A stretch of DNA of 38,790 nucleotides from UBA5972 sp964466385 (GCA_964466385.1 CAYXNM010000004.1:1-38790), one strand, 5' to 3'; positions 15,443 through 24,111 are shown, counted from the stretch's first letter. A program made the numbers and translations. The notes: a model not told the origin generated them from the sequence alone.

Positions 15443-18400
15443 TGGCGACGATTGCACTGGGCCTTGCTGGGCAGGCGTTGGGAGGATCGCTGTTTTCCGG
15501 CAGTTTCCTCGGGCTGAGCGGTGCTGCCATCGGCGGCGCTATTGGATCAGTTGCAGGTTCCGTAATAGACGCGGCTCTTGCCCCGACGCAGCACAGTGAG
15601 GGGCAGCGGCTGGATAAGCTGACCGCAACCAGCGCGACCGAGGGCGGCGTTGTCCCGCGCGTGTTCGGACGGATGCGCGTTGGTGGTAATCTGATATGGG
15701 CCACTGATTTCAACGAAACAACCACGACGGCGGGAAGCGGCAAGGGCGGCGGGCCGAAGGTCAGCAGCACCACATACAGCTATTCCGCCAGCTTCGCTGT
15801 GGCGATCTGCGAAGGGCCGATTACCGGCATCGGACGCATTTGGGCGGATGGTGACCTGCTGGACACATCAACCCTGACGATGCGGACATATCTGGGCGAC
15901 GAGACGCAGGTGGCCGACACGTTTATTTCAACCACGATGGGCGCGGACGGGGCACCGGCGTATCGCGGCACCGCTTATGTGATGTTCGAGGAAATGGCGT
16001 TGGAGGGGTTCGGCAATCGTATCCCGCAGTTGTCGTTTGAGGTATTCCGCCCGCTGGCCGATTCCGATACCGCCGAGGGGACGGTCAAGGCGGTCAACTT
16101 GATCCCTGGTGCCGGGGAATTTATTTACGCGACCGAACCCGTCACATCCAGCACCGGGCCGACTACGACATCAGAGAATGTTCACGCGGACGATGATCGC
16201 GCCGATCTGATGGTGTCATTGGATCGGCTTGAGGCGTTGTCGCCGAATATCGAAGCTGTGTCGCTGGTTTCGGCCTGGTTCGGAGACGATCTGCGGGCCA
16301 GTTCCATTCTATTCAAGCCCGGTGTTGAGATCGCGGCCAAAACCACATCGCCGCAAACGTGGGTGGTGGACGGTGTCGCGCGTGCTGACGCTCATCTGAT
16401 TTCGACCGGGGCAGGCGGCGGCGCGCTGTACGGCGGCACGCCGAATGATGCGGCGGTAGTGCAGGCCATTCAGGAAATCAAGTCGCGTGGTTTGCGGGTG
16501 ACGTTCAACCCGTTTATTCTGATGGACATTCCGTCCAGCAACACCCTTCCGGACCCGTATTCCGACAATGCCGCAAGCGTCGGGCAATCGGCGCTGCCAT
16601 GGCGCGGTTGGATCACGGTTTCACCGGCGGCGGGATATGTGGGCACCGTGGACAAGACATCCAGCGCCACGGCGCAGGTGACGTCGTTTTTCGGCGCGGC
16701 GGCAACGGGCGATTTCACGGTATCGGGCGAGACCGTCAGCTGGTCCGGTGCCGCCGGCGAATGGGGCTATCGCCGGATGATTCTGCATTATGCGCATCTG
16801 TGCGCGGCGGCGGGCGGTGTGGACACTTTCCTGATCGGCTCTGAGTTGGTCGGGATGACCACAGCGCGTGACAGCGCGACAAATTACCCGACGGTCGCGG
16901 CGTTGCAGACGCTGGCGGCGGATGTGAGCGGCATTCTCGGGGCGGGCACCGAGGTCGGCTATGCGGCTGACTGGACCGAATATTTCGGGCACCAGCCCGG
17001 TGACGGATCGGGCGACGTGTTCTTTCATCTCGACCCGCTCTGGTCTGATGCGAATATCGACTTTGTCGGCATCGACAACTATCTGCCGCTCAGCGATTGG
17101 CGTGACGGGTTCGATCACCTCGACGCGGTGGCCGGGTATCCGGCGGTCCATGATCGCGCCTATCTGCAATCCAACATCGAGGGCGGCGAGCGGTTCGACT
17201 GGTACTATTCCAGCACCGCCGATCGGGACGCGCAGACGCGCACGACGATCAGCGACGGGGCCTATAGCAAGCCGTGGGTGTTCAAGCCGAAGGATATTCG
17301 TAATTGGTGGCTCAACAGCCACTATGATCGACCGGGCGGGACAGAAAGCGGATCCGCGACGGGATGGGTGCCGCAGTCCAAACCTATCCGCTTCACAGAG
17401 TTCGGTTGTCCGGCGATCGACCGTGGCACCAATCAGCCAAATGCATTCTATGATCCGAAGTCGTCGGAAAGCGCGGTGCCATATTATTCGCGCGGATGGC
17501 GCGACGATGCGATCCAACGCGCCTATCTTGAGGCGATCACACTCTATTGGGCCGCCAACAATCCGACCAGCACGGTTTATTCCGATGACATGATCGACCT
17601 GACCAATGCGTCGGTCTGGGCATGGGACGCGCGGCCTTACCCGTGGTTCCCGAGCTTGGGCGATGTATGGGCGGATGCTGCTAACTGGCAATTCGGTCAC
17701 TGGCTCAACGGGCGTCTCGGGTCGATTGCACTCGCCGCGCTGGTGCGCGAATTGTGCCTGAGTTCCGGCATCGCGTCCGCGTCGATCGACGTGTCGGGGC
17801 TGTGGGGATCGACGGACGGAATGATCGTCACCAGCATCGAAAGCCCGATTGCAACGATCAACATGCTGGCCGCGCATTTCGGGTTCGATGCGGTTGAGAC
17901 CGAAGGCGTCATCAAATTCACCATGCGCGGCGCTGCGTCCGCGCTGACCTTGGCATCGACGGACCTGGTCGCCGGCGACGACGAGGACATCGAGCGGGTG
18001 CGCGGTCAGGAAACGGAACTGCCACAGGTGCTGCGTTGGACTGTGCAGCGATCCGATCAGGACTACGACAACGCGCTGGTCGAGGCCCGCCGGATCACCA
18101 GCGGCGCGGTGCGGGTAACGGCGCAGAGTTTCCCGATTGCTGTGCCGCCAGAAGAAGCCGAGCGTCGGGCGCGGCGCGCGTTGATCGAGGCGTGGGTTGG
18201 ACGCGAAACCGCGTCATTCGCTCTACCACCGTCACGGCTGGCGCTCGATCCGGGCGATGTGGTCACACTGGATGGCGGCGATTTGCGGATTACGCGGATG
18301 GCGGATTCGGACAAGCGCGTGGCGGAATCGTCGCAAACGGATCGTGAGGTCTACGATCTGCCACCCGGCCCGGCCCGTGCCGTGAGAATGTCAACGCCTG

Positions 18401-19362
18401 CGACATTCGGCCTGGCGGATGTTAATATCCTCGATGTGCCGTTGCTCAACGGCGATCACACAGCGCCGCGACCGCTGATCGCCGTGGACGCGGACCCGTG
18501 GCCGGGTGTCGATATAGTGATGCGCAGCCCGGAGTTGGCGAATTGGACGACGTTCACGAACGTCACGGCGCGGGCCGCCGTTGGTACGCTGAGCGCGGAT
18601 CTGCCTGCCGGGCCGACCAGTCGCTGGGATCCGGCGAACACGCTCGATATCACGATCAACAGCGGCGCGCTGGGCAGTGTAACCGATCTGGCGCTGTTCG
18701 CGGGCGGCAATGCGTTCGCGGTCGAAACCGCGACCGGTGTCTGGGAAATCGTGCAGGGTCGCGATGTGTCACTGGTATCCACCGGGCGCTATCAGATCAC
18801 CAATCTGTTGCGGGGCCGGCGCGGGACGGAATGGGCGATGGGCGCTCCGGCATCGGCAGGCGCGACGGTGGTGGTTCTCAATTCGTCGGTGTTCGAATTG
18901 CCGTTTGTCGCGGCGGATGTCGGCGTGCCGTGGAATATTACGCTGGGGCCGGCATCAAAACCCGTGGGTAACGACAGTTGGGTGACGGTTTCGGTCACGC
19001 CATCCGGCGCATCGCTCAAACCGTTTGCGCCGGTGCAGATGGCGGGGTTGGTGGAGACGTCTGGCGATGTCACGCTATCATGGGTGCGCCGGTCGCGCGA
19101 CCCGGCGGCGGATGCCTGGGAACCGGTCGACGCGCCGCTGTTGGACACGCCCGAGGCATACGAGATCGACATTATGAGCGGGGCGACGGTCAAGCGGACG
19201 CTGGTTGCATCGACGACAACCGCGACCTATGCTGCTGCTGATCAGATCACGGACTTTGGCAGTGCTCTGGCTGTTGGCGGGACACTGAAAACAACCGCTT
19301 ACCAGAAATCTCCGACACTGGGGCGGGGGTTCCCCGGCACCGAAACGATCACGCTGAATTGA
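15442..19362 (+). CDS. host-specificity/TIM-barrel tail protein (GTA megatron-like)
   Basis: A 1,306-residue protein, the GTA 'megatron' type (GTA_TIM plus phage tail tip domains). The N-terminus is a Gly/Ala-rich helix pair (GLAGQALGGSLFSG, GAAIGGAIGSVAGSVIDAA). The TIM-barrel-like region lies near 16750-17500, with FLIGSEL and the acidic FTEFGCPAID segment as in glycoside-hydrolase folds. After it come tail-tip beta domains and a fibronectin-like C-terminus. ATG 15442 shares its A with the peptidase stop; about 220 bp of open frame upstream overlap the peptidase gene and are not coding. It would contact the host receptor and fold around the hub. Confidence 0.93.
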   Translation: MATIALGLAGQALGGSLFSGSFLGLSGAAIGGAIGSVAGSVIDAALAPTQHSEGQRLDKLTATSATEGGVVPRVFGRMRVGGNLIWATDFNETTTTAGSGKGGGPKVSSTTYSYSASFAVAICEGPITGIGRIWADGDLLDTSTLTMRTYLGDETQVADTFISTTMGADGAPAYRGTAYVMFEEMALEGFGNRIPQLSFEVFRPLADSDTAEGTVKAVNLIPGAGEFIYATEPVTSSTGPTTTSENVHADDDRADLMVSLDRLEALSPNIEAVSLVSAWFGDDLRASSILFKPGVEIAAKTTSPQTWVVDGVARADAHLISTGAGGGALYGGTPNDAAVVQAIQEIKSRGLRVTFNPFILMDIPSSNTLPDPYSDNAASVGQSALPWRGWITVSPAAGYVGTVDKTSSATAQVTSFFGAAATGDFTVSGETVSWSGAAGEWGYRRMILHYAHLCAAAGGVDTFLIGSELVGMTTARDSATNYPTVAALQTLAADVSGILGAGTEVGYAADWTEYFGHQPGDGSGDVFFHLDPLWSDANIDFVGIDNYLPLSDWRDGFDHLDAVAGYPAVHDRAYLQSNIEGGERFDWYYSSTADRDAQTRTTISDGAYSKPWVFKPKDIRNWWLNSHYDRPGGTESGSATGWVPQSKPIRFTEFGCPAIDRGTNQPNAFYDPKSSESAVPYYSRGWRDDAIQRAYLEAITLYWAANNPTSTVYSDDMIDLTNASVWAWDARPYPWFPSLGDVWADAANWQFGHWLNGRLGSIALAALVRELCLSSGIASASIDVSGLWGSTDGMIVTSIESPIATINMLAAHFGFDAVETEGVIKFTMRGAASALTLASTDLVAGDDEDIERVRGQETELPQVLRWTVQRSDQDYDNALVEARRITSGAVRVTAQSFPIAVPPEEAERRARRALIEAWVGRETASFALPPSRLALDPGDVVTLDGGDLRITRMADSDKRVAESSQTDREVYDLPPGPARAVRMSTPATFGLADVNILDVPLLNGDHTAPRPLIAVDADPWPGVDIVMRSPELANWTTFTNVTARAAVGTLSADLPAGPTSRWDPANTLDITINSGALGSVTDLALFAGGNAFAVETATGVWEIVQGRDVSLVSTGRYQITNLLRGRRGTEWAMGAPASAGATVVVLNSSVFELPFVAADVGVPWNITLGPASKPVGNDSWVTVSVTPSGASLKPFAPVQMAGLVETSGDVTLSWVRRSRDPAADAWEPVDAPLLDTPEAYEIDIMSGATVKRTLVASTTTATYAAADQITDFGSALAVGGTLKTTAYQKSPTLGRGFPGTETITLN

Positions 19363-19369
19363 GGACGCC

Positions 19370-20731
19370 ATGACCACAACGCCGAACCTCGGAATGACCT
19401 ATATCGACGCCGCGCAGGCGCAGAAGCACGTCACTCACAATAGCGCGTTGGACGATCTCGACGTGCTGGTGCAATCGTCAGTCACCAGCGCGACATTGAC
19501 AGTTGCACCAGGCAGCCCGAGCGATGGGGACGCGTATATCGTGGCGGCCAGCGCGACCGGGACATGGGCCGGGCACGACGACGACATTGCCGCGTACCAG
19601 AGCGGGGCATGGGCGTATCATACGCCTGCCGCCGGGTGGGTGGTCTGGAATGCGGCCACCGGCACTGTGATCATCTGGGACGGAACCGCGTGGGTGGATT
19701 TCGCGGGCTCGCTGACATTCAGCCAATTGGGCATCAACGCCACGGCGGACACGACGAACCGTCTGTCAGTTGCTTCGGATGCGGTGCTGTTCAATCACAA
19801 TGGCAGCGACAGTCAGGTCAAGGTAAACAAGAACGCCGCGACCGATGACGCGGGTTTCGTTTTTCAAGACGCATTCTCGACGCGCGCGCTGTTCGGGCTG
19901 CTGGCCGACGATGATTTCACCTTGAAAGTCAGTCCTGACGGCTCGTCGTTTGTTACCGCATTGACCGTCGATAAAACCACGGGGCATCTGACCGGCGATG
20001 CGGTGCAGTCCAGCGACACAGACACCACCGCCGGGCGGCTGATGGCGGTGGGTGCGTTCGGGCTGGGTGAGGACGCCGATACTCAACTAAGTAATGTGGA
20101 CACCGATAGCACCTCGGGGTTCTATTATGGGTTTGGGGGGGCACATGCCAGCGCCACTCCAGGAACCAACCCATTTCCGACTCTGAACGGCGCCTTTGGG
20201 TTGGTGCAAGGTACTTGTAGTTTAGGGTCGACAACTGAATACCTTTGGCAAATCGCTTTTATGTTCGGTGGGGGTGGCATTGACGGATTTGCTTGGAGAG
20301 CAAAATCAACAACCGCATCGGGGTGGTCAACTTGGCAAGTCATGTTTGGTCGGCAAAACGTACTTGGCACGGTCAGCCAATCATCCGGCACCCCCACCGG
20401 AGCAGTGATCGAGCGGGGCAGCAACGCCAACGGCGAGTATGTTCGGTTCGCGGACGGCACGCAGATTTGCACACAAAAATGGACGTCCGTTTCGGTCTCG
20501 ACGACGGATGGCTCAGTGTACATCGGCAGCGACATATCATGGACCTATCCTGCGTCTTTTGTCGCCGGTAGCAAAGTCGCGGGTGGCGGTCGTTTGCCAT
20601 TAAGTGGGTCTCACGCTGGCGGAGCGCATCTGCGCACGAACAACACCATCACAGGCATCGTGGTGCCGTGGTGTTCCGTCTCGGTGACTACGCAGGACGT
20701 CGTAGCGATGGCCATTGGCCGCTGGTTCTAA
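19370..20731 (+). CDS. tail fibre protein, DUF2793 N-terminus and knob-like tip
   Basis: A 453-residue fibre. The first ~110 residues match DUF2793 (NLGMTYIDAAQAQKHVTHNS, then the Trp-rich repeats WAGHDDDIAAYQSGAWAYHT and TVIIWDGTAWVDF). The middle is a shaft-like region (LGINATADTTNRLSVASDAV). From about residue 240 the DNA changes character and encodes GFAWRAKSTTASGWSTWQVM, as in pyocin-knob tips, then a C-terminal receptor-binding-like domain. The join between conserved base and variable tip is a common site of fibre exchange. It follows the megatron gene by 7 bp. Confidence 0.85.
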   Translation: MTTTPNLGMTYIDAAQAQKHVTHNSALDDLDVLVQSSVTSATLTVAPGSPSDGDAYIVAASATGTWAGHDDDIAAYQSGAWAYHTPAAGWVVWNAATGTVIIWDGTAWVDFAGSLTFSQLGINATADTTNRLSVASDAVLFNHNGSDSQVKVNKNAATDDAGFVFQDAFSTRALFGLLADDDFTLKVSPDGSSFVTALTVDKTTGHLTGDAVQSSDTDTTAGRLMAVGAFGLGEDADTQLSNVDTDSTSGFYYGFGGAHASATPGTNPFPTLNGAFGLVQGTCSLGSTTEYLWQIAFMFGGGGIDGFAWRAKSTTASGWSTWQVMFGRQNVLGTVSQSSGTPTGAVIERGSNANGEYVRFADGTQICTQKWTSVSVSTTDGSVYIGSDISWTYPASFVAGSKVAGGGRLPLSGSHAGGAHLRTNNTITGIVVPWCSVSVTTQDVVAMAIGRWF

Positions 20732-20743
20732 CGGAGGAAAACC

Positions 20744-21052
20744 ATGCAAATCACTCTTTCCCCCATGCGCCGCGATGACCGGCTCGACCTGCGTCTGGCG
20801 GGTGACGTGCTGACAATCAACGGCGAGGCGTTCGATTTCAGCGCCCTGCCGGATGGTGCCACCCTGCCGCGCGAGGCCGTGACCAGTGATTGGCTGGCCT
20901 CGGACGTGGAGCGGATCGGAGGGGTGATCCACCTGACGCTGATCCTGCCGCACGGGGCGGATGCACCACAAGAGACGCTGTTCCCTGTGGCAATCGTGGC
21001 CGGGGATGGGCCGATCACACTGCCCGCGTATGAGACGGAGGCGATCGAATGA
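20744..21052 (+). CDS. small conserved tail-associated protein
   Basis: A 102-residue protein with a strong ribosome-binding site (GGAGGAAAA, 20732-20740). It is beta-rich (LDLRLAGDVLTINGEAFDFS, then DWLASDVERIGGVIHLTLIL). Small proteins with this opening (SPMRRDDRLDLRLAGDVLTI is a good anchor) commonly follow fibre genes in alphaproteobacterial phages and prophages. A fibre-assembly or capping role is inferred from place alone. Its stop overlaps the next start (ATGA). Confidence 0.7.
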   Translation: MQITLSPMRRDDRLDLRLAGDVLTINGEAFDFSALPDGATLPREAVTSDWLASDVERIGGVIHLTLILPHGADAPQETLFPVAIVAGDGPITLPAYETEAIE

Positions 21053-21369
21053 ATATCGACATGACGCAGGTGGTCACAGCTGCCGACAAAGCGACGGAAG
21101 CAGAAGCGGCGCGGCTAGGGGAAGCCAAAGCGGAATGCCGCCGTCGCATCCTTGCCGTGGCCGATGAAATCGCCCAGATCAACCTCGCATCAGCCGCCGC
21201 CGCCGGGTTGATGACAAACGCTCAGATGGCGGTGTATTCGAGCGGGCTGGGGTGGGTGAACGCAATGCGCGCTGCGTCGTCGACCATGCCCGCCGACACC
21301 GACTATAGGAACGATGCCGCCTGGCCGCCGGTCCCTGCCGGGATGGCCGAATTGGCGGCGGAGTTCTGA
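21049..21369 (+). CDS. tail-fibre-associated small protein
   Basis: A 106-residue Ala-rich helical protein (AADKATEAEAARLGEAKAEC, AAGLMTNAQMAVY) ending in WPPVPAGMAELAAEF. It is coupled by ATGA to the preceding gene. The helical N-terminus and Trp/Pro-rich end recall small tail-fibre assembly chaperones, but I see no diagnostic motif. It closes the tail operon before the lysis region; 21370-21440 is non-coding apart from the next ribosome-binding site. Confidence 0.65.
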   Translation: MNIDMTQVVTAADKATEAEAARLGEAKAECRRRILAVADEIAQINLASAAAAGLMTNAQMAVYSSGLGWVNAMRAASSTMPADTDYRNDAAWPPVPAGMAELAAEF

Positions 21370-21440
21370 TCGACCAAGGCGTCAGCCCACATTGGGCGGC
21401 GATAGCAACGGAAACCGGCCATGCCCGGAAGGATGATTAA

Positions 21441-21593
21441 ATGAGCGAAGATGAGGACCGGGGCCGATGGGAAGGCGCGGTTGAAACCGTGCAAAAGGCG
21501 CTCGTCAAGCGGGTTGATCGGCTGGAATATGGCGTCGTGTCGATCCTGACGGCGCTTGCGGTTCTCGGGCTCAAAAGCATGGGGTTGTTTTGA
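21441..21593 (+). CDS. small single-pass membrane protein, XhlA-like
   Basis: A 50-residue protein with GGAAGGA 8 nt before its ATG. An acidic/basic N-terminal helix (MSEDEDRGRWEGAVETVQKA) is followed by RVDRLEYG and a C-terminal membrane segment (VVSILTALAVLGLKSMGLF). This layout is that of XhlA-type proteins that assist holins. Its stop overlaps the next start (TGATG), placing it first in the lysis cluster. Assignment is by shape and context, not by a catalytic motif. Confidence 0.6.
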   Translation: MSEDEDRGRWEGAVETVQKALVKRVDRLEYGVVSILTALAVLGLKSMGLF

Positions 21594-22009
21594 TGGCGAA
21601 TATGATGCTTCACGGCGCGGCGGTAGCAGTCGGGTTGGCGGCGGCCCTGGGGTTCTCGACCGCGAAAACGCAGTTGACGGAGCGGCACCTGGCGCTGGTG
21701 TCGCTGACCTATTCCGACGGCGATTTCGTGCAGGAAATGCAGGCGCATCCAGATGGTATTCAGGCGCGATGGCGGGCGGAAATTTTGCAGGGGGACCGGA
21801 TTATCTGCGCGTCGGGCAACGGCGTCGGCGGGTATCAGTCGCGGCCCGTGACCATGGATATAGATACCTGGACAGGCCGTCCGGGTTGTGAGGTTCGGTT
21901 GATTGACGGGGTGAGGTATACCGGGATAGCCTCTTGGGAATACACAGGCGAGGATGAGACCATGGTGACGGTTTCAGGTGACGTGCCGTTCGTTTACGAA
22001 AGGAAATGA
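21593..22009 (+). CDS. putative secreted or membrane-anchored protein, lysis region
   Basis: A 138-residue protein with an N-terminal hydrophobic segment (MLHGAAVAVGLAAALGFSTA) that could be a signal peptide or anchor, followed by a beta-rich domain with two Cys (RIICASGNG, GRPGCEVRL). If exported, those Cys could form a disulphide. Lies between the small membrane protein and the amidase. Function unknown; an envelope-acting accessory lysis or exclusion factor is possible. ATG 21593 is used rather than the TTG three bases earlier. Confidence 0.7.
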   Translation: MANMMLHGAAVAVGLAAALGFSTAKTQLTERHLALVSLTYSDGDFVQEMQAHPDGIQARWRAEILQGDRIICASGNGVGGYQSRPVTMDIDTWTGRPGCEVRLIDGVRYTGIASWEYTGEDETMVTVSGDVPFVYERK

Positions 22010-22010
22010 C

Positions 22011-22697
22011 ATGCCGCCAAATCCGATTGGAATTGTAATCCACACATCGGCCACACCGGCGAGTTGGCTCGTTGTGCACAACACGCTTGAGACGCAGCGG
22101 GACGCGATCGCCCATTACCACACGGCCCCGCCGCCCCAAGGACGCGGATGGCGGGCGATCGGTTACAACTGGCTGATCGGGCGCGACGGCGACGAGATCG
22201 GCGGGCGCGATCTGGATGGTGACGGCGACTGTTTCGAAGAGGTTGGGGCGCACGTCAAAGGGTGGAACAGCAAGACAATCGGCATCTGCCTGATCAGCAC
22301 GGATAACACCGGCACAGCGAATGACCGGATCGAGGATCATTATACGCGTGCGCAGATTGCGACGCTGACCCGGCGGGTTGCCAGATTGCGGAAAATGTTT
22401 CCGTCGATCAAGTGGGTCAAGGGACACAACCAGTTCGCCAACAAGGCATGCCCGATGTTCAATGCCGAGCGTTGGTACAAGGGCCTATCGCCGACCCGCC
22501 CGTTGGCTGCGTCGAAAACGCTGCAAGGCGTAACGGTGGCGGGGACGGCCTTGGCCGGCACGGGCGCGACGGCGCTGAGCGCGCTGGACGGCAATGCGCC
22601 GCGGCTGGCACTGTGGATATTCATCGCCGCCGGATTGATCGGGCTGATCGTCATCTGGCGCGAACGGGTGCTGAAATGGAAACGGGGAGTGAAGTGA
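22011..22697 (+). CDS. endolysin: N-acetylmuramoyl-L-alanine amidase with C-terminal membrane segment
   Basis: A 228-residue amidase_2/T7 lysozyme-type enzyme. Zinc ligands are visible: His in GIVIHTS (H11), His in VKGHNQ (H139) and Cys in NKACPMF (C147), with Tyr at 52 in GYNWLIGRDG, then the VGAHVKGWN motif. It would cut the amide bond between MurNAc and L-Ala. After the catalytic domain (about 1-160) comes an Ala/Gly-rich helix and a clear membrane segment (LALWIFIAAGLIGLIVIW, 199-216) with a basic tail. Most endolysins of this family lack this tail. AAAGGAA precedes the ATG; the stop overlaps the holin candidate. Confidence 0.9.
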   Translation: MPPNPIGIVIHTSATPASWLVVHNTLETQRDAIAHYHTAPPPQGRGWRAIGYNWLIGRDGDEIGGRDLDGDGDCFEEVGAHVKGWNSKTIGICLISTDNTGTANDRIEDHYTRAQIATLTRRVARLRKMFPSIKWVKGHNQFANKACPMFNAERWYKGLSPTRPLAASKTLQGVTVAGTALAGTGATALSALDGNAPRLALWIFIAAGLIGLIVIWRERVLKWKRGVK

Positions 22698-22903
22698 TGA
22701 ACTACGCACCATTCGCGCGGATTCTGCTGCGGTATTTCGCCGGGGTTCTCATTGCGTCCGGTTGGCTGGACGCATGGACGGCAAACATATTGGCGTCCGA
22801 TCCCGACCTTATGAACATGATCGCCATGCTGATCGGCGCGGCCATCGGGTTCGTGTCCGAGTTCTGGTACAGCCTGGCGCGCCGGGATGGCGGGGCAACA
22901 TGA
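22697..22903 (+). CDS. putative holin (two-segment membrane protein)
   Basis: A 68-residue protein with two hydrophobic segments, about 10-28 (LLRYFAGVLIASGWLDAW) and 39-60 (NMIAMLIGAAIGFVSEFWYS), separated by a polar loop, with a charged C-terminus (ARRDGGAT). Size and topology are those of class II holins, and it lies between the amidase and spanin genes, overlapping both (TGATG and ATGA). Class assignment is inferred from topology. Confidence 0.75.
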   Translation: MNYAPFARILLRYFAGVLIASGWLDAWTANILASDPDLMNMIAMLIGAAIGFVSEFWYSLARRDGGAT

Positions 22904-23142
22904 TCGGGTGGTTGATTACCAGCCGCTTCGGGCGGGCGCTGGCGGGCGCTGGGGCGCTGATAGCGGCATTCATGACCACCTACATCGCCGGGGGGCGTTC
23001 CGCCCGTAGGCGGGCCGCTGAGAAGGCTCTGCGGGACAGCCTCGAAAGACAGGAAAGGGGACGGGATGAAGTACGCGATCTTCGCGGCGCTGATCGGGAC
23101 GCTCTTGACCAGCGGCTGCGCGACAACGATGGCCGCTGGTGA
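22900..23142 (+). CDS. i-spanin (Rz-like)
   Basis: An 80-residue protein with one N-terminal membrane helix (GRALAGAGALIAAFMTTYIA) and a highly charged, coiled-coil-like periplasmic domain (RRRAAEKALRDSLERQERGR). This is the inner-membrane spanin layout. The overlapping lipoprotein gene (23066-23266) in another frame is the matching outer-membrane spanin, so together they would fuse inner and outer membranes at lysis. ATG 22900 overlaps the holin stop. Shorter than lambda Rz (153). Confidence 0.8.
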   Translation: MIGWLITSRFGRALAGAGALIAAFMTTYIAGGRSARRRAAEKALRDSLERQERGRDEVRDLRGADRDALDQRLRDNDGRW

Positions 23143-23266
23143 CGCCGGTTGCGTCAGTTATGGCGAGGCCCGGTTGACAATGCCGCGCGAAACCGCAACG
23201 CTGGATGCCAAATGGCTTCGCTGGATTGCGACCATGGACAGCCGCATGACGGGGACGTGCCGATGA
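23066..23266 (+). CDS. o-spanin lipoprotein (Rz1-like), nested
   Basis: A 66-residue lipoprotein precursor: MKYAIFAALIGTLLTSGC, with lipobox cysteine at residue 18, then a short periplasmic part. It starts inside the i-spanin gene in a different frame (77-bp overlap), the classic Rz/Rz1 arrangement, with AGGAAAGGGGAC upstream. The mature part is not as proline-rich as lambda Rz1. It would sit in the outer membrane and pair with the i-spanin. Confidence 0.8.
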   Translation: MKYAIFAALIGTLLTSGCATTMAAGDAGCVSYGEARLTMPRETATLDAKWLRWIATMDSRMTGTCR

Positions 23267-23463
23267 CCAGCGACATTGATATCCAAATCAAACTGGCCGA
23301 GGCGCAGGCGCATCATTGGCATCGGCAGGTCGAGGCGTTGCGTGCCAAGCAGCGGGAACAGCGGGGCGATTTCCCCGAGCGGCCAGAATGCGATTTTGAC
23401 GAACGGAATAGCGGAGAAACCGCTATGAGACATCGCGCAAGAAAACGATCCTGGCCGCGCTGA
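23263..23463 (+). CDS. small hypothetical protein after spanins
   Basis: A 66-residue protein starting in the o-spanin stop (ATGA at 23263-23266): MTSDIDIQIKLAEAQAHHWH, then RQVEALRAKQREQRGDFPER, a helical, likely coiled-coil protein. Its last 12 codons coincide with the start region of the next gene, read in the same frame from ATG 23425. Function unknown; it could be cytoplasmic or a partner of the spanins. Confidence 0.6.
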   Translation: MTSDIDIQIKLAEAQAHHWHRQVEALRAKQREQRGDFPERPECDFDERNSGETAMRHRARKRSWPR

Positions 23464-23750
23464 TAGCAGGCGCGGCGGCAATCCAGGCGCACGCACAGCA
23501 ACCGCCATGTGCGCCATCGCCATTGGTGCAGCGTCACCTCGTCATGCGGTGGCATGAGGAACCGATCGAATCGGAAACACGCGACATTGACGGACAGGAG
23601 ATCACAATGCAATTGTGGGCCAACATGACCACAGGCACATGGACGCTGATCGGGACCGATGGCTCAATCATGTGTGTGCTTGGTGTTGGCCGCGATCTGC
23701 AAGGGCGCACTCTGGGTGATCTGTTGAACCCGACAGAGATTCGCCTGTAG
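23425..23750 (+). CDS. secreted protein reached by a -1 frame change (frameshifted gene)
   Basis: ATG 23425, with GGAG 9 nt upstream, starts MRHRARK and then runs into a stop in its own frame. If reading moves back one base at AAAA (23442-23445), it continues TILAALIAGAAAIQAHAQQP and on to 23750, giving a 108-residue protein with a textbook signal peptide (cleavage after AHA). The mature part has two Cys (PPCAP, SIMCVLGVG). Without the shift the export signal has no start codon: only a TTG at 23523 opens the rest. Either an A is missing from the assembly, the gene is broken, or frameshifting is programmed. Product unknown, envelope-located by its signal. Confidence 0.55.
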
Positions 23751-23759
23751 GGGGCCGAT

Positions 23760-24002
23760 ATGAATGTACCGTGGCCCTATTGGGTGTCCCATAACATGAT
23801 CGCCGTCGCTATAAGTCTCGTCACCTTGGAGATCGGCAGGCGCGGCGTTGTAATCTGGCCGTTGGCCGGCGCGCTGTTCTATGCGTCCCGTGAAATTCGG
23901 GACCGTGAAAAATTCGGGTTTTGGGACTGGATGGGCATGACACCAATTCCGATCGGGGTGACGCTATCGGCGGCATTGTCGCTTGACATGATCGGCCCAT
24001 GA
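23760..24002 (+). CDS. small multi-pass membrane protein
   Basis: An 80-residue protein with AGGGGGCC before its ATG. Hydrophobic stretches at about 12-25 (MIAVAISLVTLEIG), 28-42 (GVVIWPLAGALFYAS) and 61-78 (IPIGVTLSAALSLDMIG) suggest two to three membrane passes, with a charged loop (REIRDREKFGFWDW). It is the last + strand gene of the late region, just before a terminator. Possible antiholin, second holin or superinfection-exclusion protein; not determined. Confidence 0.65.
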   Translation: MNVPWPYWVSHNMIAVAISLVTLEIGRRGVVIWPLAGALFYASREIRDREKFGFWDWMGMTPIPIGVTLSAALSLDMIGP

Positions 24003-24055
24003 CGGGCTGATGCGCACCGGGCGCTTCCCGGTATTCCCTCTGGATGTTTTTCCCG

Positions 24056-24086
24056 AGCCCCGCTGGCGAAAGTTGGCGGGGCTTTT
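24056..24086 (+). terminator. rho-independent terminator of late operon
   Basis: Stem AGCCCCGC (24056-24063) and GCGGGGCT (24076-24083), 12-nt loop, followed by TTTT. It lies between the convergent late (+) and replication (-) operons and would end late transcription. A second small hairpin (ACCGGG/CCCGGT) lies just before it near 24016-24032. Confidence 0.8.
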
Positions 24087-24111
24087 GGATTTGCGCGGGC
24101 GGTTCACAAGA

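Noticed and set aside
21978..22010. Longer start of the amidase (239 aa)
   Set aside because: The extra residues overlap the previous gene and lie before the ribosome-binding site; ATG 22011 has AAAGGAA upstream.
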